Assembly (NCBI RefSeq): GCF_013114625.1 | Contig: NZ_VTXD01000012.1 | Span: forward strand, 1-64,000 | DNA length: 64,000 bases | Source: Vibrio sp. 99-70-13A1 | GTDB taxonomy: Bacteria; Pseudomonadota; Gammaproteobacteria; Enterobacterales; Vibrionaceae | Direction: 5' to 3' | Shown here: piece by piece, positions 19,605 to 28,214 of the stretch | Layout: each line of letters opens with the position of its first letter | How positions within the stretch are numbered: the first letter of the stretch is position 1 | Translations under genes and position numbers: made by a program | The notes under the pieces: generated by a model | What the model saw: only the letters and a program-made list of their open reading frames with translations | Database searches by the model: none | Told to the model about the DNA's origin: nothing

Positions 19605-21359
19605 TTAGGTTAAGTGATTGTTGATGTAGGCTTCTGCTTTGTCTCTTCCCATATACTTGCCTAAGGTTTTAAGTGGCACTTTAGGGAGATTGACGACAAT
19701 TAAACCGTCTAAAGCATCGTTAAATGCGGGGTCGACGTTAAAACAAACCAGCTTTCCATTCATGCCTAAATACTGTCTCAGTAAGACAGGTAAGCCTTTT
19801 CCTTGCTCCATACGAGAAAGCACTTTCGATAATAAAGGTACGCTGGCAAGTGATGACAATAAGTGGTTTTGCCAAAAAACTTTCTTGTTAGTACTCAATG
19901 GAGAGAGTGGGCTGACTAAGTTCGCCTTTTCTTCATCGTAATGATGTATAGATAAAGTAGTCGCAATGAGTAAGCGGGCTGTGTGGCTGTAATCATTACT
20001 AATGCTAACAGGACCAAATAAGTGCGTATATTTCGGGTTACGAGCAACAAATGTCGCAATGCCTTTCCATAGCAATAGTAGTGAATTGAGATTCTTTTGA
20101 TAGGCTTTACTGACAACGGATCTACCTAACTCAATGCTGTGATCTAAAGTATCGATAAATTCTTGGTTGTAGTTGAATAAGCTACGAGAGTAGAGGTGGC
20201 TTAAACCTTGTTCTGAGATAAGCTCGTCTACTAAACCTAATCGATATGCGCCTACTAGTTCTGACTTTTCGGTATTCCAAACAAATAGTTGGTTGTAATA
20301 CAGGTCATATTCATCCAAATCACAGGCGAGACCGCTGCCTTCTCCCACTTCTCTAAAGCTCTCTTCTCTCACTCTGCCAATCTCTTGCATTAGATTAGGG
20401 ATAACTTGGCTCGGTGTACAATACACTTCAAAAACACCTTGCTCTAAAAGCTTCATTTCGCTTGGAATCAATGCGACCTCTTGGCTGAGTATCTTAGGGT
20501 CGATGGCTGAAATTATTGAAGTATCAAACAATTGATTTGAGATGTCTTCCGAAAACTGGTCATCTTCTTGGCTCATTAAATAGGTATTCAAACGAAGGTA
20601 ATTAACGATATCCATATCTTGTTCGAAAGATTTAATTTCAGAATAAGGAATCGCAGAACCAATAGAGATGGAAATTGTAGAAGCTCGCTTGTTCAGCAAC
20701 TCTCGACCGAGCAATGCTGTTCTAAGCAAAGGGTGAACACGACCGGCTTGGTAAAACAGTTCGCTATTTTTGCCGTTGATGAAAATTGGCACTGTTGCAG
20801 CTTGATGGCGTTTAACAAACTTAGCGACAGACTTACTCCACTTGATATCGGTCAGAGTTCTGTCTTCCTTTGAATAACTTGATACCTCACCAGCAGGAAA
20901 AACAATGAGCACGCCACCATCAGCTAAGTGGTGATTGGCATCGCGAATCGCTTTTGCATTGGTTTGCTTAGCTTGCTTGTTATTAAAGACATCAACACCG
21001 ATAAATAGCTCATCGAGTTCAGGTAAGCGTTTCAATAACTCATTAGCAAGCACCTTCACATCTTGACGTATGGATCCAACCAGATCGGCAAGGATCACTC
21101 CTTCAATTGCCCCTAAAGGGTGGTTAGCCACAATAACGACAGGACCTCCTGTTGGGATATTAGTGGTTGATCCCGCTGCAATACTATAATCAATATTTAA
21201 CGCAGACAAAGTATGATGCATGAATTCAAAGCTCGATAGCTCGGCTGGGCGCTGTTGATATATTTGATCAAGCTTAGATAGCCCTGTTGCCCACTCGACA
21301 ACAGACTCACCTAAACCGAAAGGTGTATAACGAGGTAAACGAAAAGGACTATCAATCAT
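19605..21359 (-). CDS. olsF: OlsF-type bifunctional ornithine lipid synthase (fused acyltransferases)
   Basis: 584 residues with two acyltransferase domains. Residues about 60-240 are a PlsC-like O-acyltransferase with NHPLGAIEG (79-87) and FPAGE (154-158). Residues about 310-580 are an OlsB-like N-acyltransferase (GNAT/hemolysin type) with EIGRVREESFREVGEGSG, DLDEYDLYYNQLFVWN and LVGAYRLG. This order is that of OlsF, which makes ornithine lipids from ornithine and acyl-ACP; a V. cholerae OlsF is described as phosphate-regulated. Last of a five-gene operon, two bases after the DoxX gene. No Pho box was recognised. Confidence 0.8.
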   Translation of the reverse strand: MIDSPFRLPRYTPFGLGESVVEWATGLSKLDQIYQQRPAELSSFEFMHHTLSALNIDYSIAAGSTTNIPTGGPVVIVANHPLGAIEGVILADLVGSIRQDVKVLANELLKRLPELDELFIGVDVFNNKQAKQTNAKAIRDANHHLADGGVLIVFPAGEVSSYSKEDRTLTDIKWSKSVAKFVKRHQAATVPIFINGKNSELFYQAGRVHPLLRTALLGRELLNKRASTISISIGSAIPYSEIKSFEQDMDIVNYLRLNTYLMSQEDDQFSEDISNQLFDTSIISAIDPKILSQEVALIPSEMKLLEQGVFEVYCTPSQVIPNLMQEIGRVREESFREVGEGSGLACDLDEYDLYYNQLFVWNTEKSELVGAYRLGLVDELISEQGLSHLYSRSLFNYNQEFIDTLDHSIELGRSVVSKAYQKNLNSLLLLWKGIATFVARNPKYTHLFGPVSISNDYSHTARLLIATTLSIHHYDEEKANLVSPLSPLSTNKKVFWQNHLLSSLASVPLLSKVLSRMEQGKGLPVLLRQYLGMNGKLVCFNVDPAFNDALDGLIVVNLPKVPLKTLGKYMGRDKAEAYINNHLT

Positions 21360-21361
21360 AA

Positions 21362-21814
21362 TTATTCTGCCTTATTAATGAAGTTATAAAGAAAACCATT
21401 TTGATTTTTTAGATCTTTTACTGTGAGAAATGCACCGCATAGCCAAACGAGACATGCCATTCCAAATAACAAGCCACTGTCATATCCGATAATGTCACCT
21501 GTCGCATTAAACTCAGGCATTTGAATTCCGAGAGGCGTAAATAGGTGGAAGAAAATAGCGCCACTCATGATGCCGACACTCATGAGTGCTCCCATCCCAT
21601 GAAACCTGCTGAAAAGTAGAAAGGCGGCAATAAGCTCTGCTATTCCAATGATATACCCACCGATTGATCCAAACCAATCAAGCCCAGACCATTCACCTAG
21701 AGTTCCAAATATATGGTCTGTTTCATATGAGCCTGTGAACTTAAAAAATAGCGACTGAATAAATACAAAAGCAATAAATGCTGAAGGAATATGTTTAAGT
21801 GGAGCGAATGTCAT
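21362..21814 (-). CDS. DoxX-like integral membrane protein
   Basis: 150 residues, with about four hydrophobic segments (15-33, 50-70, 75-95, 115-135). FIQSLFFKFTGSYETDHIF followed by IAELIAAFLLFSRFHGMGAL resembles the DoxX/DoxD family, whose members are often linked to thiol or redox functions. Function unknown. Ten bases after the YHS gene and two before olsF, so clearly in the operon. Confidence 0.65.
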   Translation of the reverse strand: MTFAPLKHIPSAFIAFVFIQSLFFKFTGSYETDHIFGTLGEWSGLDWFGSIGGYIIGIAELIAAFLLFSRFHGMGALMSVGIMSGAIFFHLFTPLGIQMPEFNATGDIIGYDSGLLFGMACLVWLCGAFLTVKDLKNQNGFLYNFINKAE

Positions 21815-21824
21815 AGTGAATTCC

Positions 21825-22262
21825 TTAATTGATTAGCTGTGGCCAATTTTTATCGGCTTGCTGAATATGTGCATCTCTTTTTGTTTCCCAAAGATCTTTA
21901 ATGTCTTGGTCATAATTGAGATACAACTTGTTGTTCACTATGCTCCACTGCAATGGATCTCCTGGCGCGAAGTCATTTTTAGCTGAAACTGCCCATGCAC
22001 AATAGCCACCATATTGAGGAGCATATTTTTCAGGATTATTAACAAATAAAGTCAAATTGGTTTCAGTAGAAAAATACCAATCCGCACCTTTGTACTCTGT
22101 TGTGAATTGCTTGCTTCCTTTCACTGGCTTGTTCTGTGAAAAATAGGCAACGGTGTCATAGCCATCAAGGGCTTTGCTGCTGAAAATACCGGTATAAATT
22201 TCATCGTCGGCGAAAGATAAAGGGCTGAGCAGTAATAAGAATGCTGTCAGTAGTTTTCTCAT
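21825..22262 (-). CDS. Exported YHS-domain protein
   Basis: 145 residues. An N-terminal signal peptide (MRKLLTAFLLLLSPLSFADD) predicts export. The YHS domain follows in DGYDTVAYFSQNKPVKGSKQ and FSTETNLTLFVNNPEKYAPQ YGGYCAWAV. YHS domains are found in metal-handling proteins, but this one has a single Cys in the region. The longer start at 22274 would place the GGAG ribosome binding site inside the gene, so 22262 is chosen. Confidence 0.85.
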   Translation of the reverse strand: MRKLLTAFLLLLSPLSFADDEIYTGIFSSKALDGYDTVAYFSQNKPVKGSKQFTTEYKGADWYFSTETNLTLFVNNPEKYAPQYGGYCAWAVSAKNDFAPGDPLQWSIVNNKLYLNYDQDIKDLWETKRDAHIQQADKNWPQLIN

Positions 22263-22276
22263 AATATTCTCCATTT

Positions 22277-23101
22277 CTATGTGCTTAGTGCTTCTGAAAG
22301 ATCAAAATTGGATCGGTTTTGGCTAATTTCGTTAGCTGTTATTTGGTGACTAGATAATTGATGTGGTGTGATTGTTTGGGGCTGGAGTGTTCCAGACTTC
22401 ATTGATGGCTCTGTTAATGACAAGCATGGCGAACCAGGGCGGTAAAACATTGAGAAATCACCATTATTTGAATGCAAATGCGTAAAGCTAACGGTGTGTG
22501 CGTCTTCTCTGTGCATGCATGTCGACATGTGGCTGAAATCAGGGTGATGATGAGAATGAAAGGCAAGTAACGCTTCTTGTGATTTACCTGTTTGGGTCAG
22601 CTTTCGGTAAATGGTCTGGCGATAATGCACGACGTTAGATAAATCAAAGCCAGATGAAAATAAAGGCGAGTCAGTTTCATATATTGAGATTTGTTCACCA
22701 TTCCACGCATAAGCCATAACCTTCGGGTTCAATAGGCTTAGATTCGGTGAGAAAACTAACAGCGTAAATGGTGCAAATTTCTCTATTTCAAGCTGCTGAA
22801 ATTGTTGTGCGACTTGTTCTATGGTCGAACTGCTAGAAAGTTGCTTTAGTAATAGGCCGCGGCTTAAGAGTGAACCTGAAGAAAGCTTTCCTTGGTAGTT
22901 ATTGAGTAAACATAAGGATAAGCCGAATTGATTCATGCTAATCCAACTCCCGCCACCCACAGGATCTAAAGGCATTAAGACGTCCACACCATTAAATGTG
23001 AATTTTTTAGGTGGCAACGCTAAGGCACGTGACTTTTGTTCATCACGGTTAAAAAAGACTTGGTAGCCTTTCTTTTCTAGTAGCCAAGATACTGAGCACA
23101 T
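22277..23101 (-). CDS. NRDE-family protein (TANGO2-like)
   Basis: 274 residues with the diagnostic NRDE at 18-21 (FFNRDEQKSRA). The N-terminal MCSVSW places a Cys at position 2, as in Ntn-hydrolase-like TANGO2 proteins. GGGSWISMNQFGLSLCLLNN is conserved. The function in bacteria is unclear; haem or lipid links are proposed for eukaryotic relatives. One base follows the DinB gene. Confidence 0.85.
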   Translation of the reverse strand: MCSVSWLLEKKGYQVFFNRDEQKSRALALPPKKFTFNGVDVLMPLDPVGGGSWISMNQFGLSLCLLNNYQGKLSSGSLLSRGLLLKQLSSSSTIEQVAQQFQQLEIEKFAPFTLLVFSPNLSLLNPKVMAYAWNGEQISIYETDSPLFSSGFDLSNVVHYRQTIYRKLTQTGKSQEALLAFHSHHHPDFSHMSTCMHREDAHTVSFTHLHSNNGDFSMFYRPGSPCLSLTEPSMKSGTLQPQTITPHQLSSHQITANEISQNRSNFDLSEALST

Positions 23102-23102
23102 T

Positions 23103-23645
23103 TTATTGCTCCCTCAGGTAACTAGCAGTTGTTGGGGCGTAACCAAAAGCGTGGCAAGTTTGTATTTCTAAAAAAGTCGCGATCACTTTGATCATTGCGT
23201 AGTGGTGATTCGCGTGCAGAGCAGCAAAAGTGATCTCTCGTTCTATGTTTGATGGAATAGAATGAAAAACTTGGTTATTCATAGAGACTTCAGTTTCAAT
23301 AGTGATCGCAGTACTGAGTAATGTTGGATCAACTTGTTTTAGCCAGTTAATGACATACTGGATCTCGGAGAGAGCTATCGTGCGCTCATTTTCTACTGCA
23401 TGCCCTCTGCGACGAGTGTTGTAATCCACGGTTAGATCTTCTTGAGTGATGAGCGCATGAAAAAGATCGAGAGTGTGGCGTGTATGCTCACCAATAGAGC
23501 TTGTGATATGTGGCTTAGCACTGCATAGATAATCGCTATCTGAAATTGAGCAAAGAAATTCGTACCCTTGATTTAGAATTTCGATCGCTCCTGTCACACT
23601 TGAAGGCATAATTATCTGCGGCGTTGCCTTTCTTATTTGGTTCAT
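23103..23645 (-). CDS. DinB-like metal-dependent protein
   Basis: 180 residues, predicted four-helix bundle. Histidine motifs SIGEHTRHTLDLFHAL and ALHANHHYAMIKV are those of the DinB/YfiT superfamily, which bind a divalent metal with three His; some relatives are thiol S-transferases. It is not the DNA polymerase DinB. First gene of the five-gene operon ending with olsF. Confidence 0.8.
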   Translation of the reverse strand: MNQIRKATPQIIMPSSVTGAIEILNQGYEFLCSISDSDYLCSAKPHITSSIGEHTRHTLDLFHALITQEDLTVDYNTRRRGHAVENERTIALSEIQYVINWLKQVDPTLLSTAITIETEVSMNNQVFHSIPSNIEREITFAALHANHHYAMIKVIATFLEIQTCHAFGYAPTTASYLREQ

Positions 23646-23680
23646 TAAAAATCCTCGAAACTGGTTTGATTTTCTTTATG

Positions 23681-23716
23681 AGATAAAGGGTTCAATTCAT
23701 CGTTTTTACTTTATCT
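23681..23716. promoter_or_regulatory. Inverted repeat upstream of the DinB-OlsF operon
   Basis: AGATAAAG at 23681-23688 and CTTTATCT at 23709-23716 form 8-bp inverted arms 20 bases apart, 36-71 bases upstream of the DinB start. It could be an operator; no known consensus matched. Confidence 0.25.
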
Positions 23717-23743
23717 GTACATTATGAATTTTGGGGAGATGCT

Positions 23744-24877
23744 TTAATCGGTGCTCGGGTATTGCTGCACAAGCCGCTTTTCATCTTGCCAAGCATTGAA
23801 TAATTCTTTGAGTGGGGGAGTGCGGTGACCACGTTTTTTTTGTTGCGCGCCAATCTCAAATAAAATTCGATATTGCTGAAGTAATGTGGAAAAAATCTCT
23901 TTCAGAGGTGTATTTCGATCCCAGATATGCGCCGCTTCACTACTGGCTCCATTCACTTCTAGAATCGTAAAGTCTTTGCCTTGCATTAATGTTTGGATGT
24001 CTTTGAATTTGATATCTAAACGGCCGTAATAGAAGCCACCAAAATCATTGAAAATCGCATCCAACTTTTGGGTGAGTGCTTCAGATATGAATTGGTTACC
24101 GTTTCTGAAAATAGATCCACGGCTGTGGCTTCCGGCAAAAGCGAGTTGAAACTCTTCTTCGTTTTGAGGAATCCAATCTAGCTTGTCAGTGTGTCTTGGC
24201 AGATAAAGGTGGCTAAGTTGACCGGCTCTTGGGTGACTCTTGATAAGATCTTTAAGAGTATGTTCACCATCCCCAGTTACGGTTGGTGCATACTTCAAAG
24301 TGATCGAAATGATCTGCCCTTGCTTTTGCTCTGGATAGCGAACATAAAAGACACCCGCTTCAGCTTGATAAGGGGCTTTTTGCTGAAGTAAAAAACGCGC
24401 TTGATTTGGGAATGAATCAATATATTGCTCAAGTTGATCTTGTGTGTTGATCAGTTTGACTCCAGCTCCACGGCAACCTAGATCTGGTTTAGCCACAATT
24501 GGGAAATCTAGGTTTGATTGTTGCAGGGCAGAGTAAGCATCTTTTGCTTGTTTTTGAGCATTAAGATCCGTTTTGGTCAGTGTGATAAAAGGCGAGATCC
24601 ACGGTTGGCTTTGCTTACCCGCTAAGCTCAAAATGTCGTGCTTGGATTCACCGACCATGCCGCTGAGCTTGATACTAGGGTTAGCAATAAGTGGTAACCC
24701 TAAGTCTTGATGCTGTAGCCCTTGGAGTAAGCTTTGCACGAAGACAGGGGTATAGAAAAACCAACTCGGCAGGAACTCATAAGGCGACACACTGCGTTTG
24801 GTATCTTCTTCTAATGGTGGCATACCCGCATTGATCTTATGAGGTGGAATACACTGGATTGCATTTAGTAAGCTCAT
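23744..24877 (-). CDS. ATP-grasp domain protein of unknown substrate
   Basis: 377 residues. The ATP-grasp fold is shown by FPIVAKPDLGCRGAGVKLI (126-144), the metal-binding GRLDIKF with D288, and ILEVNGASSEAAHIWD with E307 and N309. Related enzymes join a carboxylate to an amine (D-Ala-D-Ala ligase or glutamate ligase type), but the substrate cannot be predicted. The ATG overlaps the DedA stop by four bases (ATGA), so the two are translationally coupled. Confidence 0.8.
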   Translation of the reverse strand: MSLLNAIQCIPPHKINAGMPPLEEDTKRSVSPYEFLPSWFFYTPVFVQSLLQGLQHQDLGLPLIANPSIKLSGMVGESKHDILSLAGKQSQPWISPFITLTKTDLNAQKQAKDAYSALQQSNLDFPIVAKPDLGCRGAGVKLINTQDQLEQYIDSFPNQARFLLQQKAPYQAEAGVFYVRYPEQKQGQIISITLKYAPTVTGDGEHTLKDLIKSHPRAGQLSHLYLPRHTDKLDWIPQNEEEFQLAFAGSHSRGSIFRNGNQFISEALTQKLDAIFNDFGGFYYGRLDIKFKDIQTLMQGKDFTILEVNGASSEAAHIWDRNTPLKEIFSTLLQQYRILFEIGAQQKKRGHRTPPLKELFNAWQDEKRLVQQYPSTD

Positions 24878-25461
24878 GACAGCCCTCTTGAGTAAGTTCT
24901 ATTAAGCAGACGATTGGCAGTAATTAATAATAAGATTGCACAAGGGATTACAGCCCATTGGTACTGAGTGGCTTGTAACCAAGCTGAAGAACCTAAGTAA
25001 TAGATGATTGAGAAAACAAGACAGGTCCAAATTGCCGTAGCACTGAGTACAGCGGCAAGAAAGACAGGAATGGATACAGAGAAGAAACCACTAAGAGTAA
25101 AACCTACGGTTCTTAGCCCAGGAATGAAGCGAATGATGAATAAATTCATGAAGGCGTTTTTATGTAGCCTATGATGCAAAGCTCTGAAGTGACGGTTGGT
25201 CAGTGCTTTATAACGAACCCCGCGGAAGTAACGGCCAGAATGCCCTAAGTAATACAAGGCAAGATCACCCGTCGCAATACCAATGAAAATGGCGAATAAA
25301 GCAAGTTCAGGTGGCATCACTTTTTGTACTGCCAGCCCCGCAGCCGTGACTATGGCTAAGTCTTCTAATAAGTAAGACAAAGCAATAATAGCGAGCATTA
25401 GCCATCCAACTGACTGTTCGCCAGAATTTAGGAATACTTGAATACTCTCTGTGATGCCCAT
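24874..25461 (-). CDS. DedA-family (VTT domain) membrane protein
   Basis: 195 residues. The family hallmarks are AIFIGIATGDLALYYLGHSG and FMNLFIIRFIPGLRTVGFTL SGFF. DedA/VTT proteins act as lipid flippases or envelope homeostasis factors (undecaprenyl phosphate, phosphatidylethanolamine). Four bases overlap the downstream ATP-grasp gene. An inverted-repeat operator candidate lies 26-68 bases upstream of the start. Confidence 0.88.
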   Translation of the reverse strand: MGITESIQVFLNSGEQSVGWLMLAIIALSYLLEDLAIVTAAGLAVQKVMPPELALFAIFIGIATGDLALYYLGHSGRYFRGVRYKALTNRHFRALHHRLHKNAFMNLFIIRFIPGLRTVGFTLSGFFSVSIPVFLAAVLSATAIWTCLVFSIIYYLGSSAWLQATQYQWAVIPCAILLLITANRLLNRTYSRGLS

Positions 25462-25486
25462 AAATATCGCCTTTGCTTTCTAGTGC

Positions 25487-25529
25487 TAATTGGTAAATGG
25501 ATATTTGGTTATCAATTTGTTACCAATTA
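25487..25529. promoter_or_regulatory. Candidate operator upstream of the DedA gene
   Basis: TAATTGGTAA at 25487-25496 and TTACCAATTA at 25520-25529 are perfect ten-base inverted arms. Between them is a related half, TTTGGTTA. The cluster of three similar half-sites suggests a binding region for a dimeric regulator. Identity unknown. Confidence 0.4.
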
Positions 25530-25722
25530 ATTGTAGTTAAATAGTAGACAGGGGCTGATACAAAAAAATTACAGATTGAAATCGTTTTTTTACTAAGACG
25601 TTTATTTTCGAAGACTTTTAAATCTGGTGGGTAAGGGGACTAAATAGATAAATGAGGAGCTAATTAAGCGAAATAAGGCAGAAGGAGAGGGTTGAATAGG
25701 TGATGATTAGAAAATTAGAAAT
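25530..25722. other. Intergenic region with no recognised feature
   Basis: Between the DedA upstream operator and the cpdB terminator the sequence is AT-rich and purine-rich on the plus strand. I see no convincing ORF or RNA. Confidence 0.6.
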
Positions 25723-25753
25723 AAAAAAGGCTGAGTAAAACTACTCAGCCTTT
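25723..25753 (-). terminator. Terminator of cpdB
   Basis: Stem AAAGGCTGAGTA / TACTCAGCCTTT around AAAC/GTTT; on the minus strand the stem is followed by TTTAT. It lies 35 bases past the cpdB stop. Confidence 0.9.
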
Positions 25754-25787
25754 ATCGTTTAAGTGTATCGAATTACTTTAGATTTGC

Positions 25788-27764
25788 TTATTTCGATAAA
25801 TCGATTTGGTAAACAGCAAAACCAACATCGTCAGTCGCTACACGCTTCATCGGGTATTGACCTTTATCTTTGATGAACTGCGCGGCTTTCTCACTTGGAG
25901 ACGTTTCGAAACGGATATCAAGTTTCTTATCGGTAGTAATAGGAGCAAAAGACCAGTTGTTGTCAGCCGTTGGGCTTACTTGACCTTGCTCTTTGCTTAC
26001 TCGGGAAATGTAGTTCGCAAGAACGGTGCGGTTTTCATCTGGTGCATCAAATGCGATGAAGTCTTCACCTGTCCCCGGGAATTTGTTGCTGTAAGCGCGG
26101 TAGTTGTTGGTCGCGATAAGGAAGTCTTGCTTCATATCAATAGGTTTACCTTGGTAAGTAAGACCAACAATACGCTGTGAATCAGGGTTAACCACTTTAC
26201 AATTAGCATCGTATTTTGCAGGTTGAGTTACGTCGATTTGGTAATCCACACCATCAATAACGTCGAAGTTGTAAGTGCGAAAGTTATCCCACTCAATCAA
26301 TTGTTGCGGTGCTGTTGAGTTCACATCGACTTGATTGAATTGACCTGAAGAACATTCAAGCCATTCTTTTACTTCATGACCTGTAACTTTCATCGCTACT
26401 AGCGTGTTCGGGTAAAGATATAAGTCAGCTGCGTTACGGAAAGTGAGCTGACCTGACTCTACTTCAGTGAAGTTAGCTGGGTCATTCTTACGACCGCCTG
26501 CTTTAAATGGTGCCGCGGCTGAAAGCACTGGAATACCGTCTAGATCTGGGTCACCTTGAATGAAACGCTCAACGTAATCTTTTTGTGCAAGGTTAACAAT
26601 TTGGATAGTTGGATCATCTTGAACTAGAGATAGGAAGCTGTACATCACATCGTCTGCTTTACCAATGGGTTGGTTAACAAACTCTCGAGTACCCGCGTGA
26701 TCTTTTTCTAGTGCAGTGACGATACCTTCATCAGCTGCCGCTAAAGATTTTTTCTCAATTTTATCGTAGATAGGGCGAGCTTCAGATTGACCTTTTACCA
26801 CGCTCCACTTACCGTCTTTTTGTGCAAGTGTTAGGTCCATAACACCAACGTGGCTACCCCAACGACCAGGCATAACAGCAGCAACGCCATTCATGGTTCC
26901 AGCTTCGTTATCAATACCTTGGATGTCGTCAAATCCTTTACCAGGGAAAACCGCGTGCGCGTGACCAAAAGCAATCGCATCAATACCTTCTACTTCAGAT
27001 AGGTAAAAAGTCGAGTTTTCTTCGCCTTGCTTGTACGGATCGGTTGAAACTCCAGAGTGAGGAATTGCAACAATCACTTCAGCGCCTTCCGCTTTCATTT
27101 GAGGTACTAACTCGTTAGCGGTTTCAATGATATCGCGAGCGATGACTTTACCTTCAAGGTTCTTCTTATCCCACGTCATGATTTGCGGTGGAACAAAACC
27201 GATGTAACCGACTTTTACTTCGTGTTCTACACCAGCAGTATCTGCAAAAGTATGTGTCTTGATAATGTAAGGCGTGAAGTAGTGTTCTTTGGTTTCTGCG
27301 TCGTAAACGTTCGCGCTAATGTATGGAAAATCAGCGTCGTTGATTGATTCTTCTAGGAACTCTAGACCATAGTTGAACTCGTGGTTACCTAGGTTTGCCG
27401 CATCGTAGCTCAGTTGGTTCATTGCTTTGTAAGCTGGGTGAACTTCACCGGCTTCGATGCCTTTGTCTGCCATGTAGTCACCCATAGGGCTACCTTGCAG
27501 CAAGTCACCGTTATCCACTAATACGTTGTTGGTTACTTCTTTTTGAGCTTCTTTTACGAGAGTTGCAGTACGTGCTAAACCAATTTTTTTAGATGGTTTA
27601 TCTTTGTAGTAATCGTAGTCCATAAGGTTGGTATGGATGTCAGTAGTTTCTACAACACGTAAATTAATCACTTCATCAGTATCAGGTGTCGTTGTGCAAC
27701 CTGAAAGTGTCAGGCCTAAACCAGCAAGTACTGCCAGAGATAAAGGTTTCATAGCAACTTTCAT
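25788..27764 (-). CDS. cpdB: 2',3'-cyclic-nucleotide 2'-phosphodiesterase/3'-nucleotidase
   Basis: 658 residues. The metallophosphoesterase domain begins at about 36 ([19 protein letters not shown]), with [10 protein letters not shown] and GNHEFNYG metal-binding motifs. The C-terminal 5'-nucleotidase domain carries [20 protein letters not shown] and [12 protein letters not shown]. It salvages periplasmic nucleotides. Unlike the soluble E. coli enzyme, the N terminus ends in LTLSGCTTT, a lipobox, so it is probably a lipoprotein. GGAG lies seven bases before the ATG. Confidence 0.94.
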   Translation of the reverse strand: MKVAMKPLSLAVLAGLGLTLSGCTTTPDTDEVINLRVVETTDIHTNLMDYDYYKDKPSKKIGLARTATLVKEAQKEVTNNVLVDNGDLLQGSPMGDYMADKGIEAGEVHPAYKAMNQLSYDAANLGNHEFNYGLEFLEESINDADFPYISANVYDAETKEHYFTPYIIKTHTFADTAGVEHEVKVGYIGFVPPQIMTWDKKNLEGKVIARDIIETANELVPQMKAEGAEVIVAIPHSGVSTDPYKQGEENSTFYLSEVEGIDAIAFGHAHAVFPGKGFDDIQGIDNEAGTMNGVAAVMPGRWGSHVGVMDLTLAQKDGKWSVVKGQSEARPIYDKIEKKSLAAADEGIVTALEKDHAGTREFVNQPIGKADDVMYSFLSLVQDDPTIQIVNLAQKDYVERFIQGDPDLDGIPVLSAAAPFKAGGRKNDPANFTEVESGQLTFRNAADLYLYPNTLVAMKVTGHEVKEWLECSSGQFNQVDVNSTAPQQLIEWDNFRTYNFDVIDGVDYQIDVTQPAKYDANCKVVNPDSQRIVGLTYQGKPIDMKQDFLIATNNYRAYSNKFPGTGEDFIAFDAPDENRTVLANYISRVSKEQGQVSPTADNNWSFAPITTDKKLDIRFETSPSEKAAQFIKDKGQYPMKRVATDDVGFAVYQIDLSK

Positions 27765-27952
27765 TATGTAGCTCCAAAGTGGATAAAAGAAAATACGTTG
27801 CGTAATGTAACAAATTTTAATGAAACGCAGATTACGGTGAATGTTAAAACGTGACTTGTCTCTATTACTTGATGCCGTTCTGCTATTTGTTACCTCAGTA
27901 TGTATACAAGTTCATCACATTTAACCGCTAAATGTTGGCTTTGTTAAATCTC

Positions 27953-27958
27953 TATAAT
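27953..27958 (+). promoter_or_regulatory. Candidate -10 box for the cysD operon
   Basis: TATAAT at 27953-27958 is followed by about 250 bases of leader before cysD. No good -35 lies at normal spacing, which would fit a CysB-activated promoter. CysB sites are too degenerate for me to call. Confidence 0.4.
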
Positions 27959-28020
27959 TCATCGATTTATTTTCCCTTATCAGCTTTTCGAATAAAAAAT
28001 GAAATTTTAGAATTTCCAGT

Positions 28021-28214
28021 AATATAAGGAGCTGGTCATAATGCCTATATCAAGGATGCACTCGGCAGTGACTAGCAACGGATCGCTCAACAATAATATT
28101 CCCCTAGTTAGTGCCGAAGTCCGACTCACCGTCATTGGTGAATAAGTCAAATCCCATGCTTGGTTAGCCAAGTAATGAATTGCTCGTGAAGCGAGCCTTA
28201 AAGGAAGCACTGAA
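28021..28214 (+). promoter_or_regulatory. Hairpin-rich cysD leader, unassigned
   Basis: Four successive stems can be drawn by eye. Stem 1 joins 28062-28075 to 28104-28117 (TCGGCA..GTGACTAG with CTAGTTAG..TGCCGA; 13 of 14 paired). Stem 2 is TCACC/GGTGA at 28126-28141 with an outer GAC/GTC. Stem 3 is CTTGG/CCAAG near 28159-28172. Stem 4 is GCTCG/CGAGC near 28183-28197, just before the cysD ribosome binding site AAGGAAG. I recognise no known riboswitch. A 34-codon ORF overlaps the first two stems. Bases 27765-27952 show nothing I can name. Confidence 0.45.
28041..28145 (+). CDS. Possible 34-codon leader ORF upstream of cysD
   Basis: ATG at 28041 follows AAGGAG (28026-28031) by nine bases and opens MPISRMHSAVTSNGSLNNNI then [14 protein letters not shown], ending in TAA. 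It contains no Cys, so it is not an obvious cysteine attenuator. The ribosome binding site is good, but the strong hairpin across the ORF could equally mean that the element is RNA rather than protein coding. Unrecognised family. Confidence 0.35.
   Translation: MPISRMHSAVTSNGSLNNNIPLVSAEVRLTVIGE

Noticed and set aside
23103..23645. DNA polymerase IV (DinB)
   Set aside because: The gene belongs to the DinB/YfiT metal-binding helical family, not the polymerase; length and motifs differ.
28007..28210. 67-codon minus-strand frame in the cysD leader
   Set aside because: It merely mirrors the hairpin-rich leader and reads toward cpdB without a ribosome binding site; the plus-strand element is the better explanation.
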